From Platanthera guangdongensis (taxonomy: Eukaryota > Streptophyta > Magnoliopsida > Asparagales > Orchidaceae), in assembly GCA_039583875.1 (NCBI GenBank), contig CM077165.1, forward strand, positions 77,178,757-77,242,756: DNA of 64,000 bases. Reading direction: 5' to 3'. A program made the translations under genes and the position numbers. Shown here piece after piece: positions 21,251-32,947 of the stretch (positions are counted from its first letter, which is position 1; each line of letters starts with the position of its first letter). The notes below the pieces were generated by a model. The model was not told where the DNA came from. It did not search any database and was given only the letters and a program-made list of their open reading frames with translations.

Positions 21251-23128
21251 TGTTAAAATTCAACAAACCCGCAAACGCCACCTCGGATATCCTGTTGAAA
21301 CTCAACAAACCGGAGGAGGATACGCCCACTTATAATGTTGAAAGTTTTCCCGGATCTTGGACTTAGCAGGGGTTATCTCAACAAAGCAGTAACAACCAGC
21401 AACACATGCAGCACAAGCGTCTTTATTGATCAAGAGCAAACTTCTTTACAAATCGAGACATACATGGCGAGACATGCTTCACCAAAACCAAAACCAGGAG
21501 AGCAGAGACAGTTATAAAGACAAGATACAAAACAAGACGCGCGGACTCAACCACCAAGCCGCGTGATCTACTGCTGTGGCGTCCGCTCAGTCCGCCAGGT
21601 CGCCAGACCGCAACCCAAGCCGCTCGGACTACCCCTTATTCCAATGCTTACCTCTTCACCGCCGATCTGCAGGCCACCTGACTGCGAGGTTGCCTAGCCG
21701 CCAGACCGCACAAGCTGTGCCACCGAATGGAACAGTCTGCCTGAAGCAGGCGACTTCCTGAACCCCGAACCAAGTTGCCAAAGAGAAGACCGCCTAATCG
21801 CAATCTGCGACCTGCTGTTTACCGCCTGCTGCTTAACCGCAGAGTCTGCACTATCCCTGACCGCAATCAGAGCCAAGTCCTGGCTTTCCAGTGCTATCCG
21901 CACAACCTGCACAGCACAACCCAGTCAACTCTTAAACCGCGCGAACTCCAAAGTCCAGACCGCAGCAACTTATGCGAGCTCAATTACTGTTCACTTACTT
22001 CGATTCAGGTTCTTTTTCCTGATGTGACAAGGGTACTATTTATATACACGATGATAAGTATGGTCACCGCCCTAGCCGATGGGATCACCGCCACATCCCG
22101 CAGCAAGAACAAGTGTGTCCGCCAGCCCGCAGACACACACTCCAGTTCGCCGCTCCTGTGCAGATAGCCAGTCCGCCCCAGCTTCTCCAAGGCCGGACTC
22201 CAATATCCAGCCCGCCTTGCCGCCAAAGGCCAAGCCAGGACCACCACAACAGGACTCTGCAACAGCTATGTCCGTCAATCCGCGGAAACAGCACCAGCCC
22301 GCATAACCCGAGCCCGCAGCCTCGTCATCAAGGCACCTGCCGGACTCAGCGGACACCCGACTTCCGTCTGCACATCCCGAGTCCATTGCCTTATCTCCAA
22401 GGCACCGCCGGACTCAGCGGACATGCCAATCCAGTATGCTTACACAACAAACTCCAGTCTGCATTCCTGAATTCATAACCTCATCACAAGGCTAAACCGA
22501 ACTCAGCGAACTCTAGCTCTAGTCCACACGCTCTTGCACAAGCAATCCTCCAGTCCGCATATCCCCAAGCTAGCAATCAAGGCGACAGCACTTCTACTAG
22601 GCTTGGCGGACTGAGAAAGCAGCCCGCGCTCCACTGCGCGATCTCCCCAGACTGAGCCAACCTGGACTTGGTTAAGAACCAAGTCCAGTCCACTGGCCGC
22701 ATGGGCCAGTCCACACTTGCTAGTGGACACTGGATCTAGCCCGCCATACCGGGCGACCTCCAGTTTCTGTCCGCACTGACCGGCGGTCTCCGCGGCTTCC
22801 CGCTGCACCAGAGCAAGACCAAGGAAACTGCCAAACCGGTCTACCGAGCTCCAGTTCTTCAGTCCGCTTCATGCCGGACTCTGCGGATAGGATTTCTATC
22901 AGCTCGGTTACTTCCTGGGATCCAACTGCCTGCTGAGTATTCGCCGGCCTGACAGACCGCTGCTGCTGTCCGCGTAGTCCACGCGAACAGACCGCCCAGG
23001 TCGCCACAGAACAAACTTCCTGCAACATCCCTGCCGACTTAGCAGTCCGCCAACCCTGTCCGCGTAGTCCGCGCGGATAGGTTGCCCAAGCCTTCCATTC
23101 ACCCACTTTCACTTCACAGAATTCAACA
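21251..23128 (-). repeat. 5' LTR of C (minus-strand sense)
   Basis: 1878 bp, matching 17046-18921. It is followed by the second AAACA and then by B's protease sequence. Confidence 0.93.
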
Positions 23129-24830
23129 AAACATCGTCTGGATGTGGATTAATTAGGAGACTCCTTCAACGTCAAGCTTGCATTCGGTGATTCGAAGATA
23201 TCTAATCAAGGAGTTCTGAGATGTCCTATTTACCTAGGAGATTTCCTAGCCTTTGTAGATCAGATGGTGTTGGATCTGGCGGACTTTGACGTAATATTGG
23301 GCACGGACTCGCTGTCCAGGTATGATACGGTCATCCAGTACAAGGCAAAATGACTGGACTTCGGGATGGACAATGGCTAACCTATGAGCATCTATGGATT
23401 TTAGGACACGGTTTCCCCTTTCATTTCTGTGGTACATGCTTGTCGTGCTATAGGGTGTGATTACGAGTCATTTTTGGTTTCTATTTCTGCTCTGGAAATA
23501 GCTTTTGTTACGCCACGTCTTGAGGATATCTCGGTGGTGCGGGAGTTTCCAGATGTTTTCCTAATTGTCTTCCAAGACTTCCTCCGGTGAGGGAGATAGA
23601 GTTTGTGATAGACCTCAAGCTAGGTACTCGTCCTATTACCAAAGCACCGTACCATATAGCTCCGCGTGAGTTGGATGAGTTGCATATTTAGCTCGATGAG
23701 TTGCGGAGATGTGGTTTTATTAGACCAAGTTCTTCTCCGTGAGGTGCACCTGTTTTGTTTGTAAAGAAGAAAGATGGATCGATGAGGCTTTGCATCGATT
23801 ATAGATAATTGAACAACGTGACCATTAAAAATAAATATCCCTTGCCAAGGATCGATGATCTATTCGATCAGTTGCATGGTAGTTCGGTATTTTCAAAGAT
23901 CGATCTTTGTTCAGGCTTCCACTAGTTGAGAATTATGAGTTTTTGGTGATGTCTTTCGTTTTGACCAATGAACCCTTTGCTTTCATGGATTTGATGAATA
24001 GGGTGTTTAATAACTTCTTGGACCGATTTATTATTGTGTTCATAGATAATGTCTTGGTGTATTCCTGCAATGTTGAGGAGCATACTAAGCATTTGCGCTT
24101 AGTTTTGTCGACCATGTGGGAGCATAGGTTATATGTGAAGTTGAGTAAGTGTGAGTTCTAGCTATCCCAGTTGTACTTTCTGGGTCATGTTGTAAGCAAG
24201 GACGGTATTTTCGTGGACCCGACCAAGGTTTTTGCTGTGATGGAATGGGAGAGACCTTCTACACCTAAAGAAATTAGGAGCTGCTTGGGCCTGGCCGGCT
24301 ATCATAGAAGATTCGTGGAAGGATTTTCAGTGTTGTCATCCCCTCTAACTAGACTTACTCAGAAGAATATTGCATTCATTTGGAGTGATAAGTGTGAAGA
24401 AGCCTCCCAAGAGTTGAAGAAGAGATTATGTACTGCTCCAGTTTTAACCTTACCTACTAAAGGAGTTGAGTATGTTGTGTATGTGGATGCATCACACATC
24501 GAACTTGGCTTTGTTTTGATGCAAGATGGTAAGGTGATCGTGTATGGATCAAGTCAATTGAAGATTCATGAAAAAAACTATCTTATGCACGATTTGGAGT
24601 TTGCCGCTGCAATTTATGCGTTGAAGCTTTGGCGACACTTATTGTATGGCGCGTTGTGCAAGATCTATACGGACCATAAGAGTTTGAAGTACGTCTTCAC
24701 TCAGATGGAACTAAATTTGCGCTAGCGTCGGTGGTTAGAATATGTGGTTGATTATGAAGTGGAAATTCTCTATCATCCAGGAAAGGCTAACATAGTAGCC
24801 GATGCTTTGAGTAGAAAGACTGCCAAAATT
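23129..24830 (+). pseudogene. pol: Protease C-terminus, RT and RNase H of B
   Basis: Continues B's pol after C: protease end (DFDVILGTDSLSRYD), RT with a decayed N-terminal half, [28 protein letters not shown] where the active site should be FIDDVLVYS (second Asp is Asn), then RNase H ([42 protein letters not shown]). In-frame stops near 23742, 24160 and 24723 each fit one C-to-T or G-to-A change from the residue seen in A (TGG, TGG and CAG). Long dead. Confidence 0.88.
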
Positions 24831-25921
24831 TTCAATTTGACTGTACAGTCCTTGGTGGAAGAATTCCTATTGATGGACATTGAGGTTGGGAGTAGTACTG
24901 TGTCTGTTAGTTTAGAAGCAGAAGAGCCCTCTTGGATTTCCCTTACTCGAGCACATCAGAAGGATGATCCGGATTTGTTACACCTTCGGAATAGAACTAC
25001 GAAGGGAGAGCTACCTGATTTCTCCTTGGATGAGTTGGATACCTTGAAGTATCGGGCTAAATTTTGCGTCCCCTCCTTTGGCAACATTCGGGCTAAGATC
25101 TATGTTGAAGTTCATGGTTCCAGTGTAGCCCACCATCCTGGTTCTACTAAGATGTATAAGGATCTAAAACAAATTGTTTGGTGGTTAGGAATGAAGAACG
25201 ATATAGCAAAGTTTGTGGCGGAATGTTATACGTGTCAGCGTGTTAAGGCTGACCATAGGAGGTCTGGTGGTAAATTAACACCGCTTGATATTCCAAGTTG
25301 GAAATGCGAGAGTATTTCGATGGATTTCGTCACCGGTCTACCAAAATCTCCCCGTGGACACGAATCTGTTTGGGTGATAGTCGATAGATTGACAATGTGT
25401 GTTCACTTTGTGCCTTTTTAAGATAGGATATTCTATGAAAAAGATAGCTAAATTATACCTTGATGAGGTTATTAGATTGCATGGAGTGCCTGCCAGTATC
25501 GTATCGGACTGAGACTCTAGATTTACGTCTCATTTTTGGAAGAGCTTACAGGAGGGGTTGGGTACAAATTTGAGGTATTCCACTGCCTATCATCCGTAGA
25601 TGAACGGTCAGACGGAAAGAGTAAATCAGATAGTGGAAGATATGATTAGATATTATATTTTGGATCACGGTGGAGCTTGGGATGAGCGTCTCAGACTCAT
25701 GGAGTTTGCGTACAATAAACGTTATCAAGAGAGTCTGCAGATGGCCCCGTTTGAGACCTTATATGGGAGGCGTTGTAATACTCCTTTGTTTTTGGCTGAA
25801 GTTGGTGAGAGACTATTGCTAGGTCTGAAAGCCCTTGAAGAGATGAATTGTGTCGTGACTCATATCGGAGAAAAGCTCTGTGTAGCACAAGAATGCTATG
25901 AGAAATATGATAATGATGAAG
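24831..25921 (+). pseudogene. pol: Integrase of B
   Basis: HHCC region intact (HGSSVAHHPG to CYTCQRVKADH), core with SMDFVTGLP. The catalytic segment has a TGA after IVSD, and a TAG follows in the HP-stop-MNGQTERVN segment. A frame change near 25421 adds to the decay. The homology with A's integrase stops about 25905, in the residues after EKY, where element D begins. B's chromodomain part and 3' LTR are not in the window and should lie right of D's missing half. Confidence 0.85.
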
Positions 25922-26708
25922 TGTATATCGCTAACGGTGGTCTTCATGAGATAAGGCTCTAGTTTGTCGTTCAACACACCCTTGATCTGCCGCACCTACA
26001 CAAGCATCTATCTCCCTCAATACATGACCGTTTCACGCACAATGCATAAACACAATCGGAGAGTGCTCGACTCTAAAATCAGTGATGAAAAATGAGTCGA
26101 CTTGTACCCAAGATAACGTAAAGGTTGCCAATCCTTTTTGACGGCAGGACCAAGGCTATAGGCTAAGATCCGCTCAAGCAAAATGGACCTACCCGGTCCG
26201 GAAAATGGAAACACTGACGATAACAATTTTATTCAGAGATTTGAGAACGATTGAAATTTAAAATCACGGAGAACACGATGGTTCAACCTCCACAAATCTA
26301 AAGAGAAGAAGCATTAAAGGAGGGGAAGATATTACCCAACCCGTTGGTAGAAAGCACAATTGATAACTTGTGGGAGAATCACTCTCTCCACGATTTCCAC
26401 CGGCGTCGCACCGAATGGATCCACCGGTGTCGCACCGAGTGGGGTTATCGACCTTCTTCCTTGGAGTCACACCAAGAAACCACGTCGGAGGCTTCACGAG
26501 AGTGGAGGCCTAAGTGGGGGGAGGGCTACAAGGGGCGGTGGCTAGTCACAAGCCATTGCTGAACTCCTCATGAGAGAAGGCTGATTTAGGGTTTCCTTTT
26601 TTCATTCCCAATTCACTTAATAAGCCTCCTATATATAGGAGTTACAAAATAGATCCAATCATCCAGGATTGAGATGAAACCTCATCAATCCGGATGGTTA
26701 GTAGCACA
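25922..26708 (-). repeat. Probable 3' LTR of element D
   Basis: Lies between the stop of D's pol (26821) and the B integrase. Candidate ends are TGTATATCG at 25922 and AGCACA at 26708 on the plus strand. A strong TATA box is at 26629-26640. No clear polypurine tract is seen and the other LTR is outside the window, so the ends are approximate. It includes two 24-bp direct repeats of CCACCGGYGTCGCACCGA near 26397-26440. Confidence 0.5.
26629..26640 (-). promoter_or_regulatory. TATA box of the D LTR
   Basis: CCTATATATAGG, a palindromic TATA box about 70 bp into the supposed LTR in its sense. Confidence 0.55.
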
Positions 26709-26820
26709 CCAAACTATTTATACGCCAACCAAAATTAAAGTGCACGAAATGAAAATATTACAAGTTCTAAATTAAATAAAGCATTTAAAGGAATTGAAAT
26801 GGTCTTCAAATAAGTTTTTA

Positions 26821-26990
26821 AGTAGGCTTCGCGCGCCGCGAACGGAGGTTGTAACGTTGCCTTCTGTTAGCGGTCAAGGAGTCATCATGTCGCCTAAAAT
26901 CTTTACGTTGTAGCATTTCGGCATCCAGATCATCATCAAGTGGTGGTGGAGGGGCCGCGGCATCAATCCTCCCCCGCTCAAAGTCACGTA
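26821..26990 (-). pseudogene. pol: C-terminal end of D's pol
   Basis: Encodes the last 55 or so residues, DFERGRIDAAAPPPPLDDD to RSRRAKPT, then a stop at 26821. It was separated from the rest of the integrase by solo LTR E. Across E and one ACGTA copy the frame is continuous with SEIR at 29540. The proline and acidic stretch with a basic end is a tail behind the chromodomain. Confidence 0.8.
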
Positions 26991-28110
26991 TGTAAAGACT
27001 CTGTCTGTTCATATAACATATAATAGAAGGTCCGACCGGGGCCCCACACCATATGCTACAAAACAAGCGGGGAAGTCACGGGTTAATATCAGAGTTGCGC
27101 GTCCTAACTCATAGCATTCTAGCGGAAGCTGTTAACATAAACCTGAACTCCAACCATGAATTTCCACTAATATAAACACCCACATTTATATAGGAATGTA
27201 TCAAATACAATGTCATTTGGCCTTAGGGCCTTACAGTTGCTCTTTACAAAAGTGGCTTCCAAACATCGGCGCACAGGCCGGCCACACATGAACAAAACAT
27301 AATATTTTCATTTTAGCCTTCAAGGGCTAGCAGCAATAGCAGTAGCAGCAGTAGGGATTTCAACCTTTAAACGTCCCGCTTGGTTCTCCAGCACATGTAC
27401 AAGGACAGCCCACCCAACGGTGGCAAACATGACAACGGTCATCATTTAGCTGACCAATTTATAACGACCGTACCCCTTACCCGGGGAAGTGGTATTCCTT
27501 CCCTACGGGCATAGGAAATCATATGCAGATATATATATATATCACACATTGTGCTATCATGCACCAGGAATCCATCACAACCATCAGCCACTCGGCCCGA
27601 CGATCCGTGCATTCAGGGCACATTCTTGGTGTACCGGATAAACCAGTTGCCCACCGCCGTTCAAGGCCCGAAGCTCAACGACAAACTTGATCATTTTGCT
27701 TCATGGCGTGCAGCCGGAGACTTTATTCTTAATGACCCGAGATTGGCCCGTAGCCCCCCATGGTTTCATGGCGCGTAGGCCTAAGACTCTCGCTATGCGC
27801 TCTAATAGACCGCACTTTCAGGTCTTCAAGTCAGACGGACATAACGCAGGTCGGATCAACCACCTCCCGTTGCTCAAATAGCCTTATCATCACCGAGTAC
27901 AGTGTACTCGCGGCTAAGAAAATGACGTGGGTCAGTTTGACCTTACATGTTTGGCATAAAGCCGTAAGAGCTCATCAAGCTCACACATAGCCAGACCGAC
28001 CTCACGGGACTGGCTTTACATTTATCGGTTAGCTAGGAGCCACGCCTCGTGTTAGCAACAGAACTCATTTTCCATCCCTAGACTTAACCGTACATTCATA
28101 GCATACACTT

Positions 28111-28365
28111 GAGGGTATTTTCCCGGACTTCCAAGCCAGTACTTCCTACTACTACCCTTCACAAGCACAACCCATCAAACATCATGAGCATTACAAGCAT
28201 CAGAGGGTCTTTTACTGGACTTCCACACCAGTACTTCCTGCTACTGCCCTTCACAGGTCCAGCTCATCAAGCATCACAAGCATCACAAGCATCACAAGGG
28301 TCTTTTCCTCGAATACCACTCCAGTACTTCCTACTACTCACCTTCACAGGCACAACCCATTTGAC
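28111..28365. repeat. 92-bp tandem repeat, three copies, in E
   Basis: Units begin (G/A)AGGGT at 28111, 28203 and 28295, each containing CCAGTACTTCCT and CCTTCACA. Small GCATCACAA repeats join the second and third units. Confidence 0.8.
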
Positions 28366-28937
28366 TCCATAAACTACTTTTTAATCACGGAATCTCCTTC
28401 GGTGTGTATATGCAACATCACCAATCCAGACCAACCTGTCCAGATGGGCTTCACAGAGCATGTCTATTCCGTACTCCATTTCTGGATCTATATGCAAGAT
28501 AATTGGGGGTTCTAAGAAACAACCCAAGGGGATCCCTTCACAATCCACCCTCTGGTGGGGGAAATCTCATGCACATGACAAAAAGGAAGCCTTCACGTGT
28601 CTAAGAAGGAAGATCATTACCCTTGAAGATCGCTTCGGAGCCATGGACTTCTAGCCAGTTTGAAAGCACTGCAGCTTTGCCTCCACAAAAATGGCCTCGG
28701 ATCTCAGATTGGAACTCTCAAGCTCCACCAACGGATGGATCCCTTCTCTTCCTCCTCCTCCTTATCCTCCTTGCTCTCCTTTCTCTTAAGCTTTTTAGAA
28801 AGATAATCTCCAAGTGAATAATGATAATTCTCTTCTCATTCTCGGCCTTAAAGCAGCAAGGAGACACATGGGCCATCAGATCCCTGAGGAAGGAGATGAA
28901 CAGCCACAAAAAATCTCTAAAATTGACTTTTCGGGTC

Positions 28938-29503
28938 GGACACGCCCAGTGATACGCCCGTGTCACCGGGCATGTACCTTAAGCGGCACATGACCGACTT
29001 ATCAAGAACGGGACACGGCCATGTGACACGCCCGTGTCACAGGTCGTGTACCCTCAAACACACCCATATCTAGGTCTCAAGACCCACTCGAGAGATCCAC
29101 TCGAGTAATTGGACGGACACGCCCTTGTCACATGGCTGACACGCTCGTGTCCAGCTCTCGAACTCCTTATTGGAGACATTTGAAATCTACTCGAGTCAAC
29201 TAATGGAGTAGTTGGTCAATACACGCCCGTGTCACACCCGTATTCGAGACATAGTGGGACACGGCCATGTGACACGCCCGTATCGCAGGCCGTGTACCAT
29301 CTCTCTCAAGGATTCGTTGAGCGCATCTACTCGAGTGAACTTCGTCAACCAGAGGAGGATATGCCCTCTGACACGCCCGTATCGTAGGACATATTTCCTC
29401 CCAAAAACTTCGTCGAGCGTAGTTCTTCGAGCACTCGACAAGCTGCTCTAGCCGAGCAGGACACACCCTGGGACACGCCCGTGTCCCAGGCCGTGTCATC
29501 CAA
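28938..29503 (-). repeat. U3 hairpin palindromes of E (ACACGCCCGTGT class)
   Basis: At least six copies around GACACG-CC-CGTGTC. Two are extended inverted repeats of about 37 nt (29013-29049 and 29259-29295), with arms ACACGGCC and GGCCGTGT or a near variant outside TGTGACACG-type arms. CTCGAG and CGTCGAGCG sites lie between them. In LTR sense this is the first 600 bp of U3. I see no clear TATA box just after it. Confidence 0.75.
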
Positions 29504-29536
29504 TCTAATCCCAAATTTGGGATTTGGGGTGTTACA

Positions 29537-30978
29537 ACGTATCTCTGAGGCGTGGTCCAGAAGATAGCGGTGGAGAAGAGCAGTATCCAATTGTCGAAGC
29601 TCTATCTCGAGTACCCATGAGTAGTCGGAAGGAGGGCGGTCACGCCAACGGATGAGAATGCAGCGGGTAGCACCATCGGTAGTAGGGAGCAGCTCAGCAT
29701 CAAGTATCCTGTCTGGTATAAGAAAGGTTTTGGGAAACCTTGAAAACATGTCAGTAGTGGGAATAAAAGAAGGCAACTTACCATCTGATGCTAAACCTGT
29801 GGAGACCAGAGGAGAGAGATCATCCATACTACCACTCCCCAAACCGATAGAATGTTGAGTGGAAGGAGAAGAAGACAAAGAAGTGAACTCTTGTGGAGGC
29901 GAAACAAACATCGTCAAATCTGAGACATTAAAAATGGGTGAAACACCCCAATCAGCAGGCAAATCTAATACAAAAGCATTATCACCTAGTTTCTTTATAA
30001 TCCGAAAGGGGCCGGAGTGCTTTGGAGCTAACTTTCTAACGATGCCAGTTGGTAGCCGCTCGAGAACTAGATGAACTAAGACTTGATCGCCGACTTTAAA
30101 GTGTGACACTCTCCTACGTTGATTAGCATGTGTTTGATAGGATTCATATTGGGAGGCCAAGGTTATCTGAATATGTGCGTGCAAGTCATGAATGTGTTGG
30201 GTGAAGGATTGTGCAAATTGACTTGCTTTATATGTTGGTGGTAATGGAACCAAGTCAAGTGGCATAGGAGACTTATACTAGTGAACAATCTCGTTAGGGG
30301 ACACACCCATGGACCTATTCTTAGAGTTATTGTAAGACAATTATGAATGGGGGAGAAGTAGATCCCAAGTGCCCTTGTGATCACTTACAAGACATCTTAG
30401 AAGATTCCCCAAACTTCGATTGACTACTTCCATCTGACCATCGGTTTGCGGATAATAGGCAGCGGAAAATAATAATTTGGTCCCCATTAAAATCCATAAA
30501 GTTTTCCAAAAATAGTTAGTGAATTTCACGTCCCTATCCGAGATAATTGTCTTCGGCACTCCGCGATGACTAACGAACTCTCTAAAATATAAATTAGCTA
30601 CGTGAGATGCGTCATTGGTCCTGCTACATAGGATAAAGTATGCCATTTTAGAAAACCTATCCACAACTACAAAAATGGAGTTGTGTTGACGAAGAGTGGT
30701 GGGGAGGCCTAATATGAAATCCATGCTCACGTCTTCCCATGGTATGGAAGGAATCGGTAACGGGGTGTATAACCCAACATTTGTTTTAGTGCCCTTAAAT
30801 ACTTGACATGTACGGCAATTACTCCATATCCCTCCAACCATCGCCTTAAGTTTAGGCCAGTAAAATTTCTCCTCAATGAGTGTAATGTTATTATCCCTTC
30901 CAAAGTGTCCACTCAGACCTCCGCTATGTAATTCCCAAATAATGTGGTATCGTAAGGAGGATCGAGGAATACACAACT
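29537..30978 (-). pseudogene. pol: Integrase and chromodomain of D (Reina-like)
   Basis: Zinc region HSGGLSGHFGRD to CRTCQVFKG, core with VSMDFILGLPTT, IISDRDVKFTNYFW and GQMEVVNRSLGNLLR (all three catalytic positions present), GPF/Y module HSGPFRIIKKLGDNAF, and a chromodomain-like end (RWRDRPPSDYSWVLEIELRQ). Two in-frame stops, at about 30339 and 30282, break it. It is cut by F at 30978 and by E at 29537. The motif style (LCIPRSSLR, ELHSGG) fits the Reina clade. Confidence 0.87.
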
Positions 30979-31299
30979 TGAAAGATATGGTACCTAAACA
31001 CCTAGAGGGGGGGGTGAATAGGTGACCTAATCCTTTTCTAAATTTACTGGCAGCAAACAGTTTATTATCACAGATTTTTAACTTTTGCACAGCAAACACA
31101 AAGTATTCACAGCATACACAGCACAATCACAGCACAACACAGTGGTTTATAGTGGTTCCCCAAGATATGGGTACATCCACTTTCCCCCTTAGCCTATCTA
31201 GCAGTGTACTAGATTCGGCCAAACTCCTCCACTGTCTCAGAACCCAAATTGGTTCCTACTCCTCAGGCCCAAAGCCTTACAACTCAGCTTTATCCCAAA

Positions 31300-31389
31300 G
31301 CCTACACTCAGCCAATCAAGGCCTACACTCAGCCAACCAAGGCCTACACTTAGCCAACCAAGGCCTACACTCAGCCAACAAGGCCTACA
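31300..31389 (-). repeat. 21-bp tandem repeat in the F LTR
   Basis: Four to five units of GCCTACACTCAGCCAACCAAG type. The same array is in the other LTR at about 42257-42346. It lies downstream of the TATA box in LTR sense, so it is transcribed. Confidence 0.85.
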
Positions 31390-31892
31390 CTCAGAGATAT
31401 CTATCTCCTACACTCAGGCTAACAAGCCCTACCCTCAGCCTTTATAAATACAGGCTTACAAATCACTCAGATCCAAAGGATCCTACAAGTTAAAATGTAT
31501 TACAAATAATAACTCTACAACTCAGAAATAAAAGAGAGGAGTTGAGAGTTTCTTGATGAGTTCTTGGAAGAACTCAGCTGGATTCACCCTGACTTAGCTT
31601 TCTTCAAAGCTTCTTGAGTAGAACTGAATAAGACTGAATCCTCCTGCAGTTGTTCCTTGAACTCTGCCACTTAAGATCCAGAATGTATCTGAATCCTTCT
31701 TCTCAGCCTAGTTCCAGAGGCTGATTTCTTGGATGGAGCCCTCTCTCTCCAACTTCTTAGATCTGCACTTGGACTGCAAGATCTTCTTGATTTGATAACT
31801 TGTTCTTCAACAATGTGATCCACTTGATCAACAATCTTAATCACTGAACAACTCTTCAATTCTGAACCACAGTTTCTGTAAACTGTAGGTGC

Positions 31893-31902
31893 CTATTTAT
31901 AG
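31893..31902 (-). promoter_or_regulatory. TATA box of the F LTR
   Basis: CTATAAATAG on the minus strand, just downstream of the palindrome array; the matching site in the other LTR is 42850-42859. Confidence 0.7.
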
Positions 31903-32035
31903 GCCTTCTTCATGGTAACCGGCTGGTCCGGTCCATAACTAACTTCTGATATCTCTGACAGGTGCTGTAGACCGGCTGGAACGGCATCTGTCAAATCATC
32001 CAGTCATTTCTTGAGAATCTCTAACTGTCTGATAG

Positions 32036-32947
32036 TGTCGAGACTTTCTGTCTTTAAGTGTCGACACTTATAGTCCAAGTGTTGACACATGCTGTGTAAG
32101 TGTCGACACAAGTCTACAAGGTGTCGACACAACTTCTTGTATGTCTCGACACAGATTCTTCTTCATGTGTCGACACTGAAATTGAGTGTCGACACAAGTA
32201 CTTGTTCTTCTAGCTTTTGCTGAATTCTTCTAAGTGTCGACACATCTCCTTTGTGTCGACACATCTTCTTGTGTTGAATCTGTTAAGTGTCGACACTACT
32301 TCTTGGTGTCGACACATAGTCTTCTATGTTGATTCTTGCTGAGTGTTGACACAGCTCCTTGTGTCGACACACCTTCTTCTTGTTGAGACTTCAGCTAAGT
32401 GTCGACACATTCCCTTAGTGTCGACACTTGTACTTAGAATATTTTTGTTGAACTTTCTGATCTTTGCTAAGTGTCGACACAGCTCCTTGTGTCGACACTT
32501 TCTTCAAGTATAGAGTCTTTAGCTGAGTGTCGACACATTGTGCTGGGTGTCGACACTTACTTCATGTGTTGACTCTTCTGGTTGTGTGTCGACACATTGT
32601 GCTGGGTGTCGACACATTCTTCAAGTGCTGACTCTTCTGTTGAGTGTCGACACATTGTTCTGAGTGTCGACACTTTAACTTAGTCTCTGCAGACTTTTGC
32701 TGAGTGTCGACACAACTCCAAGTGTCGACACTTTCTGGTGTAGACACAGCTTCACTGGGTGTCGACACAGCTCCTTGTGTCGATACATTCTGTCTGCACT
32801 TTTCTTCACTGAGTGTCGACACTTTCTGTCTGGTGTCGACTCTACATCCCAGGTGTCGACACAATGACTCCAAGTGTCGACACTACTTGTCTGGGTGTCG
32901 ACACAAGCCTTCTTAAGTGTCGACACTTTCCCTCTAGGTGTCGACAC
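32036..32947 (-). repeat. GTGTCGACAC palindrome array in the F U3
   Basis: By my count about 29 perfect copies of the 10-bp palindrome GTGTCGACAC plus several one-base variants in 0.9 kb, at irregular spacing of roughly 10-45 bp. The other LTR has the same array at 43014-43925 with small indels. Cys/Arg/His and Val/Ser/Thr-rich frames here are artefacts of the repeat. Confidence 0.95.

Larger units (their letters stand above)
17046..23128 (-). mobile_element. Element C: copia-type element without RT, inserted in B
   Basis: LTRs at 17046-18921 and 21251-23128 flank 2.3 kb of internal DNA. The target duplication AAACA is perfect (17041-17045 and 23129-23133). The order on the minus strand is 5' LTR (21251-23128), primer site, gag remnant, zinc knuckle, integrase, polypurine tract, 3' LTR. 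Protease, RT and RNase H are missing, so it must have moved with enzymes from another element. The copia lineage is not assigned. Confidence 0.9.
26991..29536 (-). mobile_element. Element E: solo LTR of a gypsy element
   Basis: A 2546-bp LTR with ends TGTAAAGAC and GGTGTTACA on the plus strand, flanked by a perfect ACGTA duplication (26986-26990 and 29537-29541). No internal region, primer site or second LTR. Solo LTRs come from recombination between the two LTRs of one copy. The minus-strand start TGTAACACCCC is like that of element A. Open frames inside (27551-27881, 28109-28372, 29200-29514) show no domains. Confidence 0.88.

Noticed and set aside
26264..26562. 72-77-codon frames in the supposed D LTR
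   Set aside because: No domain, no partner, and located in the LTR downstream of the TATA box.
29345..29536. C-terminal extension of the D integrase into E
   Set aside because: The open frame runs past the E boundary by chance. The true continuation is at 26821-26990, shown by the ACGTA duplication.
32562..32947. Open frames rich in Cys-Arg-His or Val-Ser-Thr in the F LTRs (also 43519-43922)
   Set aside because: They are translations of the GTGTCGACAC repeat in several frames on both strands, not proteins.
32036..32947. Regular short repeats with spacers that could be mistaken for a CRISPR array
   Set aside because: The unit is only 10 bp and palindromic, the spacers are of uneven length and partly alike, it lies in a plant LTR, and it is present in both LTRs.
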